Origin: Verpa conica
Lineage: Eukaryota; Ascomycota; Pezizomycetes; Pezizales; Morchellaceae
Reading direction: 5' to 3'
Assembly (NCBI GenBank): GCA_033030425.1
Contig: JAUFSD010000022.1
Coordinates: 558,001-622,000 of the forward strand
Length of the DNA: 64,000 nucleotides
Part shown: in pieces, positions 24,024-34,726 of the stretch
How the letters are laid out: every line of letters begins with the position of its first letter
Numbering within the stretch: the first letter of the stretch is position 1
Translations under genes and position numbers: made by a program
The notes under the pieces: generated by a model
What the model saw: only the letters and a program-made list of their open reading frames with translations
Database searches by the model: none
What the model was told of the DNA's origin: nothing

Positions 24024-26017
24024 CTATGTAAACAACTCTTCCTGCAGGTCACTGACATGTTTATGCAGCTCCTTCGCAATTGCCATTGATTTGCACTGCC
24101 CACCAAATTTGTTAGCCATCTACTACTAGGCTTGCGAGTCAGAACTGATATACCTTAATAATCATCTGTATCGGGGTTCCATTTTCTAGTGTCATGAATT
24201 GTAGTACGTTGGTAGTTGGTATGCTCCCATTTGGATCTCCTCCTATTTTCATGCCCTTGTAAATTGGTACGTTTAAAACGACTAGGTATGTTCCCTCTGT
24301 CCTCATGATCAACCTCGCACTATCCTTATGCTTCTCTCCACCTAATTCTTCACTATCCTCAGCCCCTACAAACGGGATAGTTCTATTGAGTTTTAGTGTT
24401 CCACGGCCACGCTCCTTCCACTGCTTATTTTCCTTGTCGAAGAAGAAAATCTTGCCAAGGGTCTTGAAGATGGTGGTCTCATTTTCTTCACCAGTTACAA
24501 CTGAAACCGGGAATTAGCATTGAAAGGGGCCAGGATTAGGCATTATGATATTAGGAAGTCAAATAACAATGACACTTACCCTCTTGCTCTGTAAAAATTT
24601 CTTTCTTTTCGTCGGTTGTAGAGTCTTCTCTTTTGTCCTCAACATCTCCATCACTTCCCTCGTCATCTTCGTCACTCGTGCATTTATCATCATCATCTGG
24701 TGTACCGAATGGTTTGGCCGGGATACCAAGAGGTCTTGTTAATTTCGGTGCTGAAGAAATAACATCACCCGATTTTGACGCAAGAGCCGCAAAGCCAGAA
24801 GGGCCATATACGTTGCCAAACCCTATGCCAGTAAATCTAGGAGGCTTAATTTTACTGCTGCCACTCAATCCACCGGCACCGAAAGGACTTGAAGAGCCAG
24901 AAGATTGGGCACTCAGAGAGCCGAATGGAGATGCCTGCGTAAATGGGGATGCTGTTGACGATGCAGCGCCAAATTTTGAGTTTTTGAATAGATCCAAGGT
25001 CCCTGTGCCTGGACCAAAGAGTGGCTTAGCGTTAGCACCTGCTGTGGCGAAGGGGGACTTCATGGAGGTATTTGCGAATCCACTGCTGGAGGGAAGCTGC
25101 TATAGTCAATCAGCGTCCTGCAGAGAAATTTTACTAGAGAATTTCATCTAGCATCTTGAGTGTCAAGTGTTTACCTCTCCCTCTATAGGCTTTACGGTGA
25201 CAGATTCGACAGTGACGGGGTCTTTGCCATTGGTCATCCCTGAGGTAGAAACACTGACACTCGTAGTGCCTCCAATCGTGGATGACACGTTCTTCTCGAT
25301 TGCCCTGTTCCACTCCTCCTCTTTCCTCGAGATTTTTTTCTTAGGGTCCACCTCCTTGTCCTTTTCATCTTCGTCGAGTCTGCCCCTGCCTCTCTTCCTC
25401 TCTAATTTTCGTGGGCTGGTGATTGATGTGCTTGTCTCCTCTTCACCCTGGGACATGATTTCGTCTTCTTCGGGATGTGTTGGTGGTGTCTTAACTCTGT
25501 TGAGAGCTTTGGCAGCCTTGGCCATATCTTCATCCGAAATTTCCCTACTTCTTTTTCTTTCGTGGACTCTATGTCGGGTGTGTTGATCCCTGTTGCCACC
25601 ACCATCTCCATCCCCGTCACCCTCAGTCTCGTCAAAGCTCCTTTTCCTTCGTCGTCGAGTCTCGTCCTCTTTCCCATCACTCATGTCCTGATCTGTTTCC
25701 GAGATGGTTGTGCTCGATGGCGCCTCCTCCTTCTCGCCGTGCTCACCTGCAAGAGAAGAATCAGATCGCACATTGGCAATAGAGGTCTTTTTAAGTTTTT
25801 CTCGAACACGCTCATTATCCTGCTCGCTAGTAGTAGACTTCGCGTCGTCGTCCTGTAGAGGATCTGACACTTTAGTCGTGTCACTCATTTCTTGTCCGTT
25901 GGTGCTATGATTTCCGTTGCCGTTGTTGTTGCTATGGGAATCCGAGTGCTGTGGTGGGGATATAGGGGGAAGAGGCTCTGCATCCAACGCGTCGGTTGTC
26001 ACCCCGCCCTTCGTCAT
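24024..26017 (-). CDS. YRB2: Ran-binding protein, Yrb2/RanBP3-like
   Basis: Nuclear RanGTP-binding cofactor of Crm1-dependent export. Exons: 25175-26017, 24580-25099, 24154-24500, 24024-24119, giving 601 aa. The N-terminal half is highly charged with basic runs (for example RRRRKRSF and KRGRGR) that fit nuclear localisation signals. The middle has FG dipeptides (PLFGPG, SPFGSL, SPFGAG, KPFGTP). The C-terminal 150 residues form a Ran-binding domain: VVTGEENETTIFK, KIFFFDKENKQWKERGRGTL, then LNVPIYKGMKI. Nup2/Nup50 shares FG plus RanBD, but the charged N-terminus and the VVTGEE entry favour Yrb2/RanBP3. The start is the first ATG of a long open frame. Confidence 0.83.
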
Positions 26018-28077
26018 TGCTGAAGTGTTTCGGCGATAAGGTTTTTTTTATGCTCCGTTCAAGCAGCCAGTAGCTACAAGTTATCGCTAGGGAAGGTAGT
26101 TATCAAAAATTGATAAATTGATTAAAATATTGAGTTTTTTTCTCCTCTTTTTCTCTTTTTTGGATTTGATAGGTTTCTTTTCTTCTCCTTTCCCTCTCCT
26201 CTTTCCCTCTTTCTCTTGTTCGATGGAAAACGAGAAAGGAGTAGATGGGGTAAGTGGGGGGGGGGGGTGAATAGAAGGGAAGTAGAAAAAGAATAACGGG
26301 TCGGAAAAGAAGCGGGGAGACGGGCGTTACGCTCGGGTCAGGTGAGGATGAGAGGGCGCGTGAGTATGAGTGGGCGTGGGGATAAAGCACGAGCGAAAGA
26401 GGGGTGGGATGAGTTGAGTTACGTTGGATATGTAGGTACTAGTATGAGGGGTGGCTATGAAGGATGACGATAAGTGTATTGTTTCGCGTGGTATATGACC
26501 TGCAGCAAGCGGCGACTAACGAAGAGGCGGAGAAAGGTCTGCAAAGTGGTGTTAGGCTGGATCAACGGTAATGGTATATTGTTTCTGGCAGGAACCACGA
26601 AAGCTTGTCGGAGACGAGACGGGTATGGGGGTGAGAGTTTTATGGGAGGGGAGGTATGTAGAGATGATGTATGTATGTGTGTGGGTGTATGGGTGTATGG
26701 GTGTATGTATGTATTGATGGATGGTTTCGGAAGTGGAGGAACGGGTTACTGTCTGGGCTGGCTGTGTTGGAAGAATAATGGAAACACGAATTGAATAGCA
26801 GCAGCAGAGGGAGAAAGCAGTTGGAGCCTCAGCAAAGCATGCACGCAAGGTGAAAAGTTGGCAAACGAGGAGTAGAAACTGAATAAAGGAAAAAGAAAGT
26901 AAATTCACAACAGAAGGTGCAACAGGATTCGAAACCGGTGCTGCTGATTGGATTTGTTTGATTCACAGTTTTTTCGTTCACAGTGGGAGTTGGCTGGCCG
27001 ACTTGATTGACTGCCACAGGCTGGAACGCCGAAGCGACGGTGCAGAGCGAGTGTTGGGTGTTGGGGGTGCTGCTGACGCTGACGCTGATGCCGAAGCTGT
27101 TCCGGGCTGGCCCTGGGCTGGTGGTCTGTGGTCTGTGGTCTGTGGTCTGCGGTCTGTGGTCTGTGGTCTGTGGTTTGTGGTTTGTGGTTTGTGGTTTGTG
27201 GTTTGTGGATACAGTGGTCCTGCTGCTTGGTGGGGTGTGGACTTGGAACTCAGTACTGCTGGAATGGGAAGGGAGGCGGCAGTTCCCTAGTTAGTCAATG
27301 AATAGTTAGCTGTCCGTTGACCCCATGGGCTACATGTCTGGTATTGGGTCAGTAAAGAAACTGGCCTATATCAACCATCAATCTAGATTATCAGTCAATG
27401 TTTCTACCACTGGATATTCTTCATGTCTCGATATTCAGTCAATCGGCTAGTATGTCATACAAGCAAGGGTTCGGGTGCCATCGTGCTATAGAAGTATATA
27501 CGGTGGAACATGGTAGCTATGGATGAGCTGGTCGTTGCAGTATCCCTGGTTTGGCTGACTACGGCCATCAATATCGGCAGTAGCCAACAGGAGTGTTGAC
27601 CTTCTATGCTACCCATAAGAAAATACAGAGGTAGAGGAGCGCCATAAGAAAGAAAAGATGTAAGTACAAAATATCAAAATAATAACAGACATACAAGCTT
27701 CTCAATAAGATACGACAAATAGAATAAAATCTCGTCTAAATGTGAATTATCTTTGACATTGAAATTTAGGGTAGGCACAAGTCTCCTCAGGTTCATTATT
27801 GTACTTCAGGTTCGATTCCAAATCCCTCATCCGCGGACCAGTCGGCAGTGTGTTAGTGGGTGTCTGAAAATCCCAATAAAAAATGTCTCTTAAAGAGCCC
27901 CGCACCCGCCATAATTAACGATCCATGCAAGATCGCAGCATGGAAGAGCCCTGGGTATGGCACCTCCCGAGCTCCAACCACCATATCGCGCTGGGGTTTG
28001 CTTTTTTATAATTTCTTGTTTGACTATCTGCCATTTAGAGTATACAGCTTTACAGCTCAACCTCATCCTTGACTATC
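26018..28077. other. Intergenic with simple repeats, no gene seen
   Basis: About 2 kb upstream of the Ran-binding gene and downstream of ZNG1. It has a long C/T-rich stretch (26135-26220), a G10-type run (26258-26267), GTGTATG-type microsatellite DNA (26675-26715) and the minisatellite listed separately. The ORFs here are low-complexity translations of these repeats. Confidence 0.55.
27121..27208. repeat. 7-bp minisatellite, two sub-arrays
   Basis: About twelve tandem 7-mers. The first seven or so are GTGGTCT (one with CGGTCT) and the last five are GTGGTTT, so a single C-to-T variant was amplified as a block. The G-rich strand has regularly spaced GG pairs. Confidence 0.9.
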
Positions 28078-29671
28078 TTAGTCTTGTGAGATGAACCAGT
28101 CTAAACTCTCCTTTAAACCCACGCCATTCAGTCCCCGCCCTATCAATACGATCTTTCCGTCCACATGATCAAAAACTTCTTGGTTAGGAGCATCAAAAAT
28201 ATCAAAGACCTCCCTGACCCCCTGGATCAGCTGTTGTTTCCCGTCCCCCATCACAATTCTTCCCTTTAACCTGTGTATATCGAGTAATGATAGTTTCTTC
28301 TTTTCATCCTCAGAGGGCTTATCTACTTGTAGCAATGGAGGGGATGGAACTTCGCCCTCCCAGAGTAGAGAACGTATCCACACCTCTAAAAGATTCAATT
28401 GTTTCTGGTCCAATGGTGGCAACTCAAGGGAAATCGTCGAAATGGTCTATTCACTAGATAAGCTGCACCGTAATGAATCTGGAAAAAGAGAAGGGGGGGG
28501 GGGTAAACGTACGGGATCAAGCGTCGACTTCGCACTTGTCTTGAGGCTACCGACATCTTTGTAAGCCTGCAGATCAAGTAGCCACCCCTCCAACCCCTCC
28601 ACCTTGCCCCTCTCTGTAACTAAGATCTTCGCTAAACCGTTTATTCCTATGATTCTACTCTTAATCTGCTCTAACTGCTCGGGTGTTACTAGGTCGGATT
28701 TATTGACAACGATGACGTCTGCATGCGAGATCTGCAAATGTGCTATAGTTGTCTTCTCGTCACCCTCTTTTCGATCCTCTCCATCCAGCACGGTAGTGTC
28801 ATCGAGTGAACGGAGAATGTTGGCTGCGTCGACAAGTGTGACAATGCCATCTAGGAAGATAGAGGAGCCAAGCCCGTCGTCGAGCCAAAATAACGGTGCA
28901 ATGTTGCCTGGATCAGCCAAGCCAGTCGTTTCTAGGAGTATGTAGTCAAACTTGCCGCGGCGCTCCATTAGGTTTTCGATTGCGGCTACACCAGTATCCC
29001 TAAGGAGTGGTGATTTTAAATCAATATATTTAAAAGGAAATTTAGGGCGTTGATGCAATACTTTACAGAACAACAGATACCTAACAAATATTAATACTAG
29101 AGCCGCAAAATATCAAGGGTTTTGAGTACTCATACTCACATCCATTTGCCAGTTCCAGCCATTCTTCAACTTGTTGGCCATCTACCTGGACAGTCAAGGA
29201 TTTTTCAATGTCCACAGCTACTCACAAGACACGGACAGAGTTTTCGCAATTAATAAAAATCCCTTTCCAATAGGTTAAAAGGCTTGATTAGTACTCACAG
29301 TCCCCAAATTCTAATGATAATTGATTAATCAGCTATGTAGCTTTAATATTTAGATATATCGAAAAGAAAGAAGAAATAAAACGGGCCACAAGCCGTTTAG
29401 TATCACTGCAATCTTCTTTGAGTGTTGTTCCGTCAGGATATAGTTCAGTAGTGTTGTTTCTGTTCATTAGTGAAACACATTAATTCTTGGTTCTCCATAC
29501 AAGTTACATATATTCCCCCGTGCACAATAAAAGCTAGAAGAAAAGAAAGCAACCCCACATACTTCCAGCGCCCAAGTACCCCGTAACAATAGTAATAGGT
29601 GCCTTCCCAAGCGCCTCCACATCCTTTGCCTCCACCAAAACAGGAACCTCTTCGTCACCGCTGTCGCTCAT
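28078..29671 (-). CDS. ZNG1: ZNG1 zinc-transfer GTPase (CobW/COG0523 family)
   Basis: G3E-family GTPase that delivers zinc to methionine aminopeptidase. Exons: 29563-29671, 29394-29459, 29299-29310, 29140-29217, 29062-29080, 28513-28999, 28078-28446, giving 379 aa. Visible are the P-loop GYLGAGKTTLLN (split by an intron), NEFGDS (switch region), the metal site NGCICCSVKDTGVAAIENL, the Walker B region LLETTGLADPGNIAP, and the guanine-specificity motif VNKSDL. The C-terminal domain includes KGRIVM. The N-terminus EEVPVLV resembles the short motif by which ZNG1 docks on the aminopeptidase. Exon 3 is a 12-nt microexon and exon 5 is 19 nt. The intron 29311-29393 begins with GC. The gene is divergent from LEU1, about 420 bases apart. 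Confidence 0.93.
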
Positions 29672-30091
29672 CTTCTGGAAATGCTTGCTGGAACGTAGAT
29701 GGAGTTGTGTGGGCGTGTATGTGTGCGGATGGATGAGTATTAGTTACATGTAGCTTATCGGAGTGCATGGCGGGGTAAGCCGCAGCTCTTGGCTCGCATC
29801 AACGAATAAGAAAGCATTGAATCAAATCATCCCCAGCTAGACAACGCCGGCGTTTGTAGGCGGGGGGGAAATATATGAGAAACCAACCTCTAGTCTTCAG
29901 AACAAAGCTGAACTCTGGGAAGGTAGGCTGAGACTGACTGAGGAGTCATCGTCCCCTCCCCGTTCCCCCGCCCCCACAGCGATTCGCCGTCTCTCGCCCC
30001 CCAAGTCTACTTAAGGGAGTTACTTGGAGCCAGAATTTCCCCTGTACTTGTCCCACCAGTTTATTTCATTACCTCCACTAGTATCATCAAA
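29672..30091. promoter_or_regulatory. Shared divergent promoter of ZNG1 and LEU1
   Basis: 420 bases between two divergent start codons. A C-rich run around 29955-30001 lies on the LEU1 side. No perfect Leu3-type everted CCG site was found by eye, so no binding site is claimed. Confidence 0.5.
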
Positions 30092-32584
30092 ATGCCGTCA
30101 ATCAAAGAGAAATCCCCTTCTACTTTATACGATAAGATATATGCCGATCATCTAATCGAAGACCAGACAATCTACATAGACAGGTACGTTGTATCTCTGA
30201 ATTGTGACTACTATGTCATTCTAGTTGTAGTTGCTCTAACAAGGAGTCTCCTAAAGACATCTCGTCCACGAGGTCACTTCACCGCAAGCTTTCGAAGGTC
30301 TCAGAAATGCTGGTCGTTCTGTAAGGCGGCCAGACTGCACTCTTGCGACTGTAGATCATGTACGTCAATATTTTCCACCTTCCCAAGACCAATGGCGTTC
30401 AAATTCAAATATAAAACCTTTCTTACTATCAAATATTCATATAAGGTACTAACGTCAATATACTAAAAGAATATACCCACCTCATCTCGTGCAAACTATA
30501 AAAACGCCAAAACATTCATAGAAGAAGCCGACTCTCGTATTCAATGCCTTACCCTTGAAGAAAACGTTGAAGCTTTCGGTCTCACCTACTTTGGCCTCGG
30601 TGACAAGCGTCAAGGAATCGTACACATTGTCGGCCCTGAGCAGGGGTTTACTCTTCCTGGAACTACTGTCGTCTGCGGTGATTCCCACACCTCAACACAT
30701 GGTGCCTTTGGTGCACTAGCTTTCGGGATCGGTACATCCGAAGTCGAGCATGTCCTTGCCACCCAGACCCTCATTTCCAAGAAAAGTAAGAACATGAAGG
30801 TTCAAGTCGATGGCCCCCTCTTGCCTGGTGTAACAAGTAAAGACGTTATTCTACATATCATTGGGAAGATTGGCACTGCAGGTGGCACTGGGAGTGTCAT
30901 TGAGTTTTGTGGATCGACGATTAGGTCACTGAGTATGGAGGCGAGGATGTCAGTTTGTAATATGTCCATTGAAGGTGGTGCAAGGGCGGGTCTAATCGCA
31001 CCGGATGATATTACTTTCGAGTACCTAAGGGGCAAGCCTTTGGCACCCAAGTACGATTCGGCGGAATGGCACAGAGCTCTCAAATACTGGCGTACTTTGA
31101 AATCAGATCCTGAAGCAACATGGGATACGGAGGTCTACGTTGATTCTAAAGAGATTATCCCTACTGTTTCATGGGGTACTTCTCCTCAAGATGTTGTACC
31201 GATCACTGGAAAGGTTCCGGACCCGAACGATTTCGCAGACTCAGTAAAGAAGGCCGGTGTTGTACGCGCTTTAGAGTACATGGGTCTCGAGGCGGGCACG
31301 TTCATGCAGGATATTGTTGTTGACAAGGTCTTCATTGGATCTTGTACCAACTCTCGAATTGAAGATCTCCGAGCTGCTGCTAAGATTGTTAAGGGCAAGA
31401 GGGTCGCCTTAAACATCATGAGGGCTATGGTCGTTCCTGGCTCTGGGCTCATAAAGAAGCAGGCAGAGAGGGAAGGTCTAGACCAGATTTTTATTGATGC
31501 TGGATTCGAGTGGCGAGAGGCAGGATGCTCCATGTGCTTAGGAATGAACCCCGATATTTTGTCTCCCAAGGAACGCTGCGCGAGCACCAGCAACCGTAAC
31601 TTTGAGGGAAGGCAAGGTGCCGGTGGACGTACTCACCTCATGTCACCCGCCATGGCTGCTGCCGCTGCTATCGTCGGAAAGTTAGCGGATGTGAGAAAGT
31701 TCGCCCCTAGCGGCAGTGAGCCTGAGAAGGAACACAGCTCACCCAAGATCCCTGTCCAGGCAGACTATGATGATCCCGTTACTGAAGATGACTTTGATAA
31801 AATCGACGATATCCCCATCGACCAGGAGGCCACAAACGCATCCACGCCTAGCAACGAGACCCTTGGGCTCCCTAAATTCAACATGCTCAAGGGTATTGCT
31901 GCCCCGATGCCCATTGCAAACATCGATACTGATGCCATCATCCCTAAGCAGTTTTTGAAGACCATTAAGAGAACTGGTTTGGGCACCGCACTGTTTTGGC
32001 AGCTCCGCTTCAATCCTGATGGGTCTGAAAACCCGGATTTCATCCTCAATAAGGAGCCATACAGGCAATCCAAGATTCTCGTCGTTACCGGACCCAACTT
32101 TGGATGCGGTTCCAGCAGGGAGCACGCTCCATGGGCGTTGCTTGATTTCGGTATCAAGTGTATTATTGCACCTTCATTCGCCGATATCTTTTTCAACAAC
32201 ACCTTCAAGAATGGTATGTTGCCTATCGCCATCGAGGACCCTGAAGTACTTGCACGTATTGCGAAGGAGGCCGATGCTGGAAAAGAGGTCGAGGTCGATT
32301 TGGTTAATCAGGCCATCCGCGATGCTGATGGGAATGAGCTTGCCAAATTCGAGGTTGAAGACTTCAGGAAACACTGTCTGGTAAATGGTTTGGACGACAT
32401 AGGTTTGACACTCCAGCTGGATGCGAAGATTACGGAGTTCGAAAAGAAAAGATCTTTGGAATGGTCATGGTTGGATGGGAGTGGATATCTGGCTAGGGGA
32501 AGTAGGAACGGCCCAGTTAAGATCCCGGCGGTGAAGGTGCCGAGCACTAACAAAGGAGAGGAGAAGGAGATTACTGATTGGTAG
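30092..32584 (+). CDS. LEU1: 3-Isopropylmalate dehydratase (Leu1)
   Basis: Aconitase-family enzyme that isomerises 2- to 3-isopropylmalate in leucine synthesis. It is the fungal single-chain form with large (LeuC) and small (LeuD) parts fused. Exons 30092-30183, 30257-30359, 30470-32584 give 769 aa (yeast 779). LeuC motifs: [15 protein letters not shown], the first iron-sulfur Cys in [12 protein letters not shown] near residue 355, the other two in CSMCLGMN near 419, then [18 protein letters not shown] linker of about 60 acidic and Thr/Ser-rich residues leads to the LeuD part, [15 protein letters not shown] and [14 protein letters not shown]. Long open sequence precedes the first internal ATG (30794), and the two small 5' exons supply the true start. 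No lesion is seen. Confidence 0.96.
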
Positions 32585-33127
32585 TTTGTGAGTGAGATAG
32601 AGGCTCTCTAGTTTTGAGTACTGGAAACTGGGTTGAGGGTTGCAAATTTTTTGTTGTTTCTTTAATGATTTTCTATGTGAATGGATTAAGTGCTTCTAGA
32701 CATCTCGGACCCTTGGTTGCTTGCTATCACTTATCGGTGAGGCGCCTGCGGGCACATCATACAAAGTAACTTACCGTAAGCATTTCCTATCATAGAGGTC
32801 AGAATTTATTCTTGGGTACAAGCCACCATTATGCCTCGTCCTTTTATATTGCAGCATTCCAAAGGTCTCGAATAAGTCATTTTGCTTCACTGGAATGCAA
32901 TGAATGTGTTCAGGCCATAGCCTTTGGTTTGCTTTTTATCTGAACAGATCATTATGTTACCATCAGAAGGCTATATGAAACTCAAGACTTCATAAAGGTT
33001 TTTATATTTAGCGGAGTGAGGCATGATTAACACGTATTCCATAACCTCCTACAGGGCCTCTAAAGACTGACATTCCTCCTTACCCCTTCATCCCTACTGA
33101 CAATCCCTTGCATGAACGGAAGTCATC
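32585..33127. other. Intergenic between LEU1 and unknown gene
   Basis: 543 bases between tandem genes. No ORF, repeat or RNA feature is visible. Confidence 0.5.
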
Positions 33128-34726
33128 ATGCCTTTAACATTCCGGTGTCAAAATGAGCTACCTCCAGACCTCCCACCTATCCCAATACCTGGTCTTGATG
33201 GCATCATGAGCAATGATGGTGTTGCTAAAGTATTTAACCTTGATCCACGTCTCCAGGACAGCAAGCCTGCTAAACACCGCAACATGGCTCCTCGTGAAGG
33301 CGGATTCCTCGATAGCCTCCGGGCTTCATTTTCTAGTAAGAGCATCAAGGCAGATTCACGACCGATCCCTACACGGAAGAGACGAGGAAAGGAAAAGGAA
33401 AGAGAGAGAGATCTTTCATTCGTGATTCTCCCCAGATCTGCTTCCTCACTTATTCCAGGAAAGACCTCTGTGCCCCTGCCTCCAATGCCTAGGAGAGACG
33501 ATAGGCTGCCTAGGCATTCGAATATTTTTACGGGTATTCCTACGCCTACTGATTCTGGATCTACATCTGCGAGAAATAGTCAACATGCCATTAGTAAGCC
33601 TGGGACACCAGTCCATGGGCATCCATTGAGATCGAGTCGGTCAGTACCTGATTGGACTGCTGAGAAGGGGAAGCAATATTGTTACTTTCAGGATACAAGC
33701 GAGGATGAGCTGCCGAGAATACCATCTACATACGAGCCCCAATCCATCCCAAATCCAGGAATGGCTGCAGAAAGATTCGGGATGCTCGAGGGAGTAACCA
33801 AGGGTAGTAAGATTTCAGAGGAAAGCTCACTAAAGCTTACATCAATTGGTCGTTACAAAAGGAAGCAGGTAGCTTCTAGAGCAAATGAAGACGAAGCCTT
33901 TCGCCAACAAAGACCCTCCATGAAATCTCTGAAACAGATACCATCCGCTGAAACGGTTGATATAGAAAGGAAAGAAGCCCTAAGCTCTTTTTTACCAAGG
34001 GACGGTCCAGGGAATGGGAACGTACTCCCAATCCCAGTTCACAAACAACCGCAGCAACCGCAGGGCCAAAGTCCTATACCCTCTGCCTCGCTGCATCTCC
34101 AACAGATGAAGGCCCGTCGACGGACCACTGCCGACGATCAGAAACATACATCATTCACATCCCAAGATCTTCCCGACCGACCCATGTCTACATCGGCCTA
34201 CCAAGCTCACCGCGGGCACACACTTTTTCCCGTCGTCGAAGAGGCTCTCCAGCCTATCAATCTCCCGAGGTGGAACTCAATCTGGAGTCCTCATCTTCAG
34301 CAAGAGTCAGAGCTATTCTTCAAGATAGAAGCGGGGGGCGTGACTATGGAGCAGGCCCCAGTAGAAATGGGGATTTCGAGCCCACGACACAGACACAAGG
34401 CCCGACCTGCAAGTTGGGCGTGCCCAACTCGTCCAACGGCTAAGGGCCCCAGAATAATGTCACGGAACGAGTACGAATTCGATTTTATGCTCCCACCTAC
34501 ACCGCCGAGTAGCGCCGGGGATGTGTGGGATGATCATAATTACGCAGATGGGGAGCGGAAGATCTTCTGGAATAGCATTAGGAACGTTTGGAACGCTTTT
34601 GTAATGGTATGGGCATTGATTCTTATATTTAAGAGCTTACAGTTTCTTGCGAGACTTGTTGATGTTGTAATTTTAGAGCCAGGAAGACTTTTATGTGATG
34701 TTTTTGGAGGCGCTGCAGAGAGGTAA
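33128..34726 (+). CDS. Unrecognised 532-aa protein with C-terminal membrane segment
   Basis: One uninterrupted exon of 532 codons. I do not recognise a family. The first 470 residues are rich in Ser, Pro, Arg and Lys, with a basic cluster near residue 80 (TRKRRGKEKERERD), and look mostly disordered. A conserved-looking patch LPPTPPSSAGDVWDD comes just before a hydrophobic helix at about 490-510 (FVMVWALILIFKSLQFLARL). The protein therefore looks tail-anchored, with a large cytosolic or nucleoplasmic region and a short lumenal tail. Codon use and length argue for a real gene. A regulatory scaffold is possible, but no function is claimed. Confidence 0.75.
   Translation: MPLTFRCQNELPPDLPPIPIPGLDGIMSNDGVAKVFNLDPRLQDSKPAKHRNMAPREGGFLDSLRASFSSKSIKADSRPIPTRKRRGKEKERERDLSFVILPRSASSLIPGKTSVPLPPMPRRDDRLPRHSNIFTGIPTPTDSGSTSARNSQHAISKPGTPVHGHPLRSSRSVPDWTAEKGKQYCYFQDTSEDELPRIPSTYEPQSIPNPGMAAERFGMLEGVTKGSKISEESSLKLTSIGRYKRKQVASRANEDEAFRQQRPSMKSLKQIPSAETVDIERKEALSSFLPRDGPGNGNVLPIPVHKQPQQPQGQSPIPSASLHLQQMKARRRTTADDQKHTSFTSQDLPDRPMSTSAYQAHRGHTLFPVVEEALQPINLPRWNSIWSPHLQQESELFFKIEAGGVTMEQAPVEMGISSPRHRHKARPASWACPTRPTAKGPRIMSRNEYEFDFMLPPTPPSSAGDVWDDHNYADGERKIFWNSIRNVWNAFVMVWALILIFKSLQFLARLVDVVILEPGRLLCDVFGGAAER

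Noticed and set aside
23623..24106. Overlapping reverse-strand ORFs downstream of the Ran-binding gene
   Set aside because: They lie in its 3' region, have low-complexity composition and no motif.
27805..27830. GGTTCGATTCC, a tRNA B-box match
   Set aside because: The flanking bases do not form a T-stem, and no A box or acceptor stem lies at the right distance.
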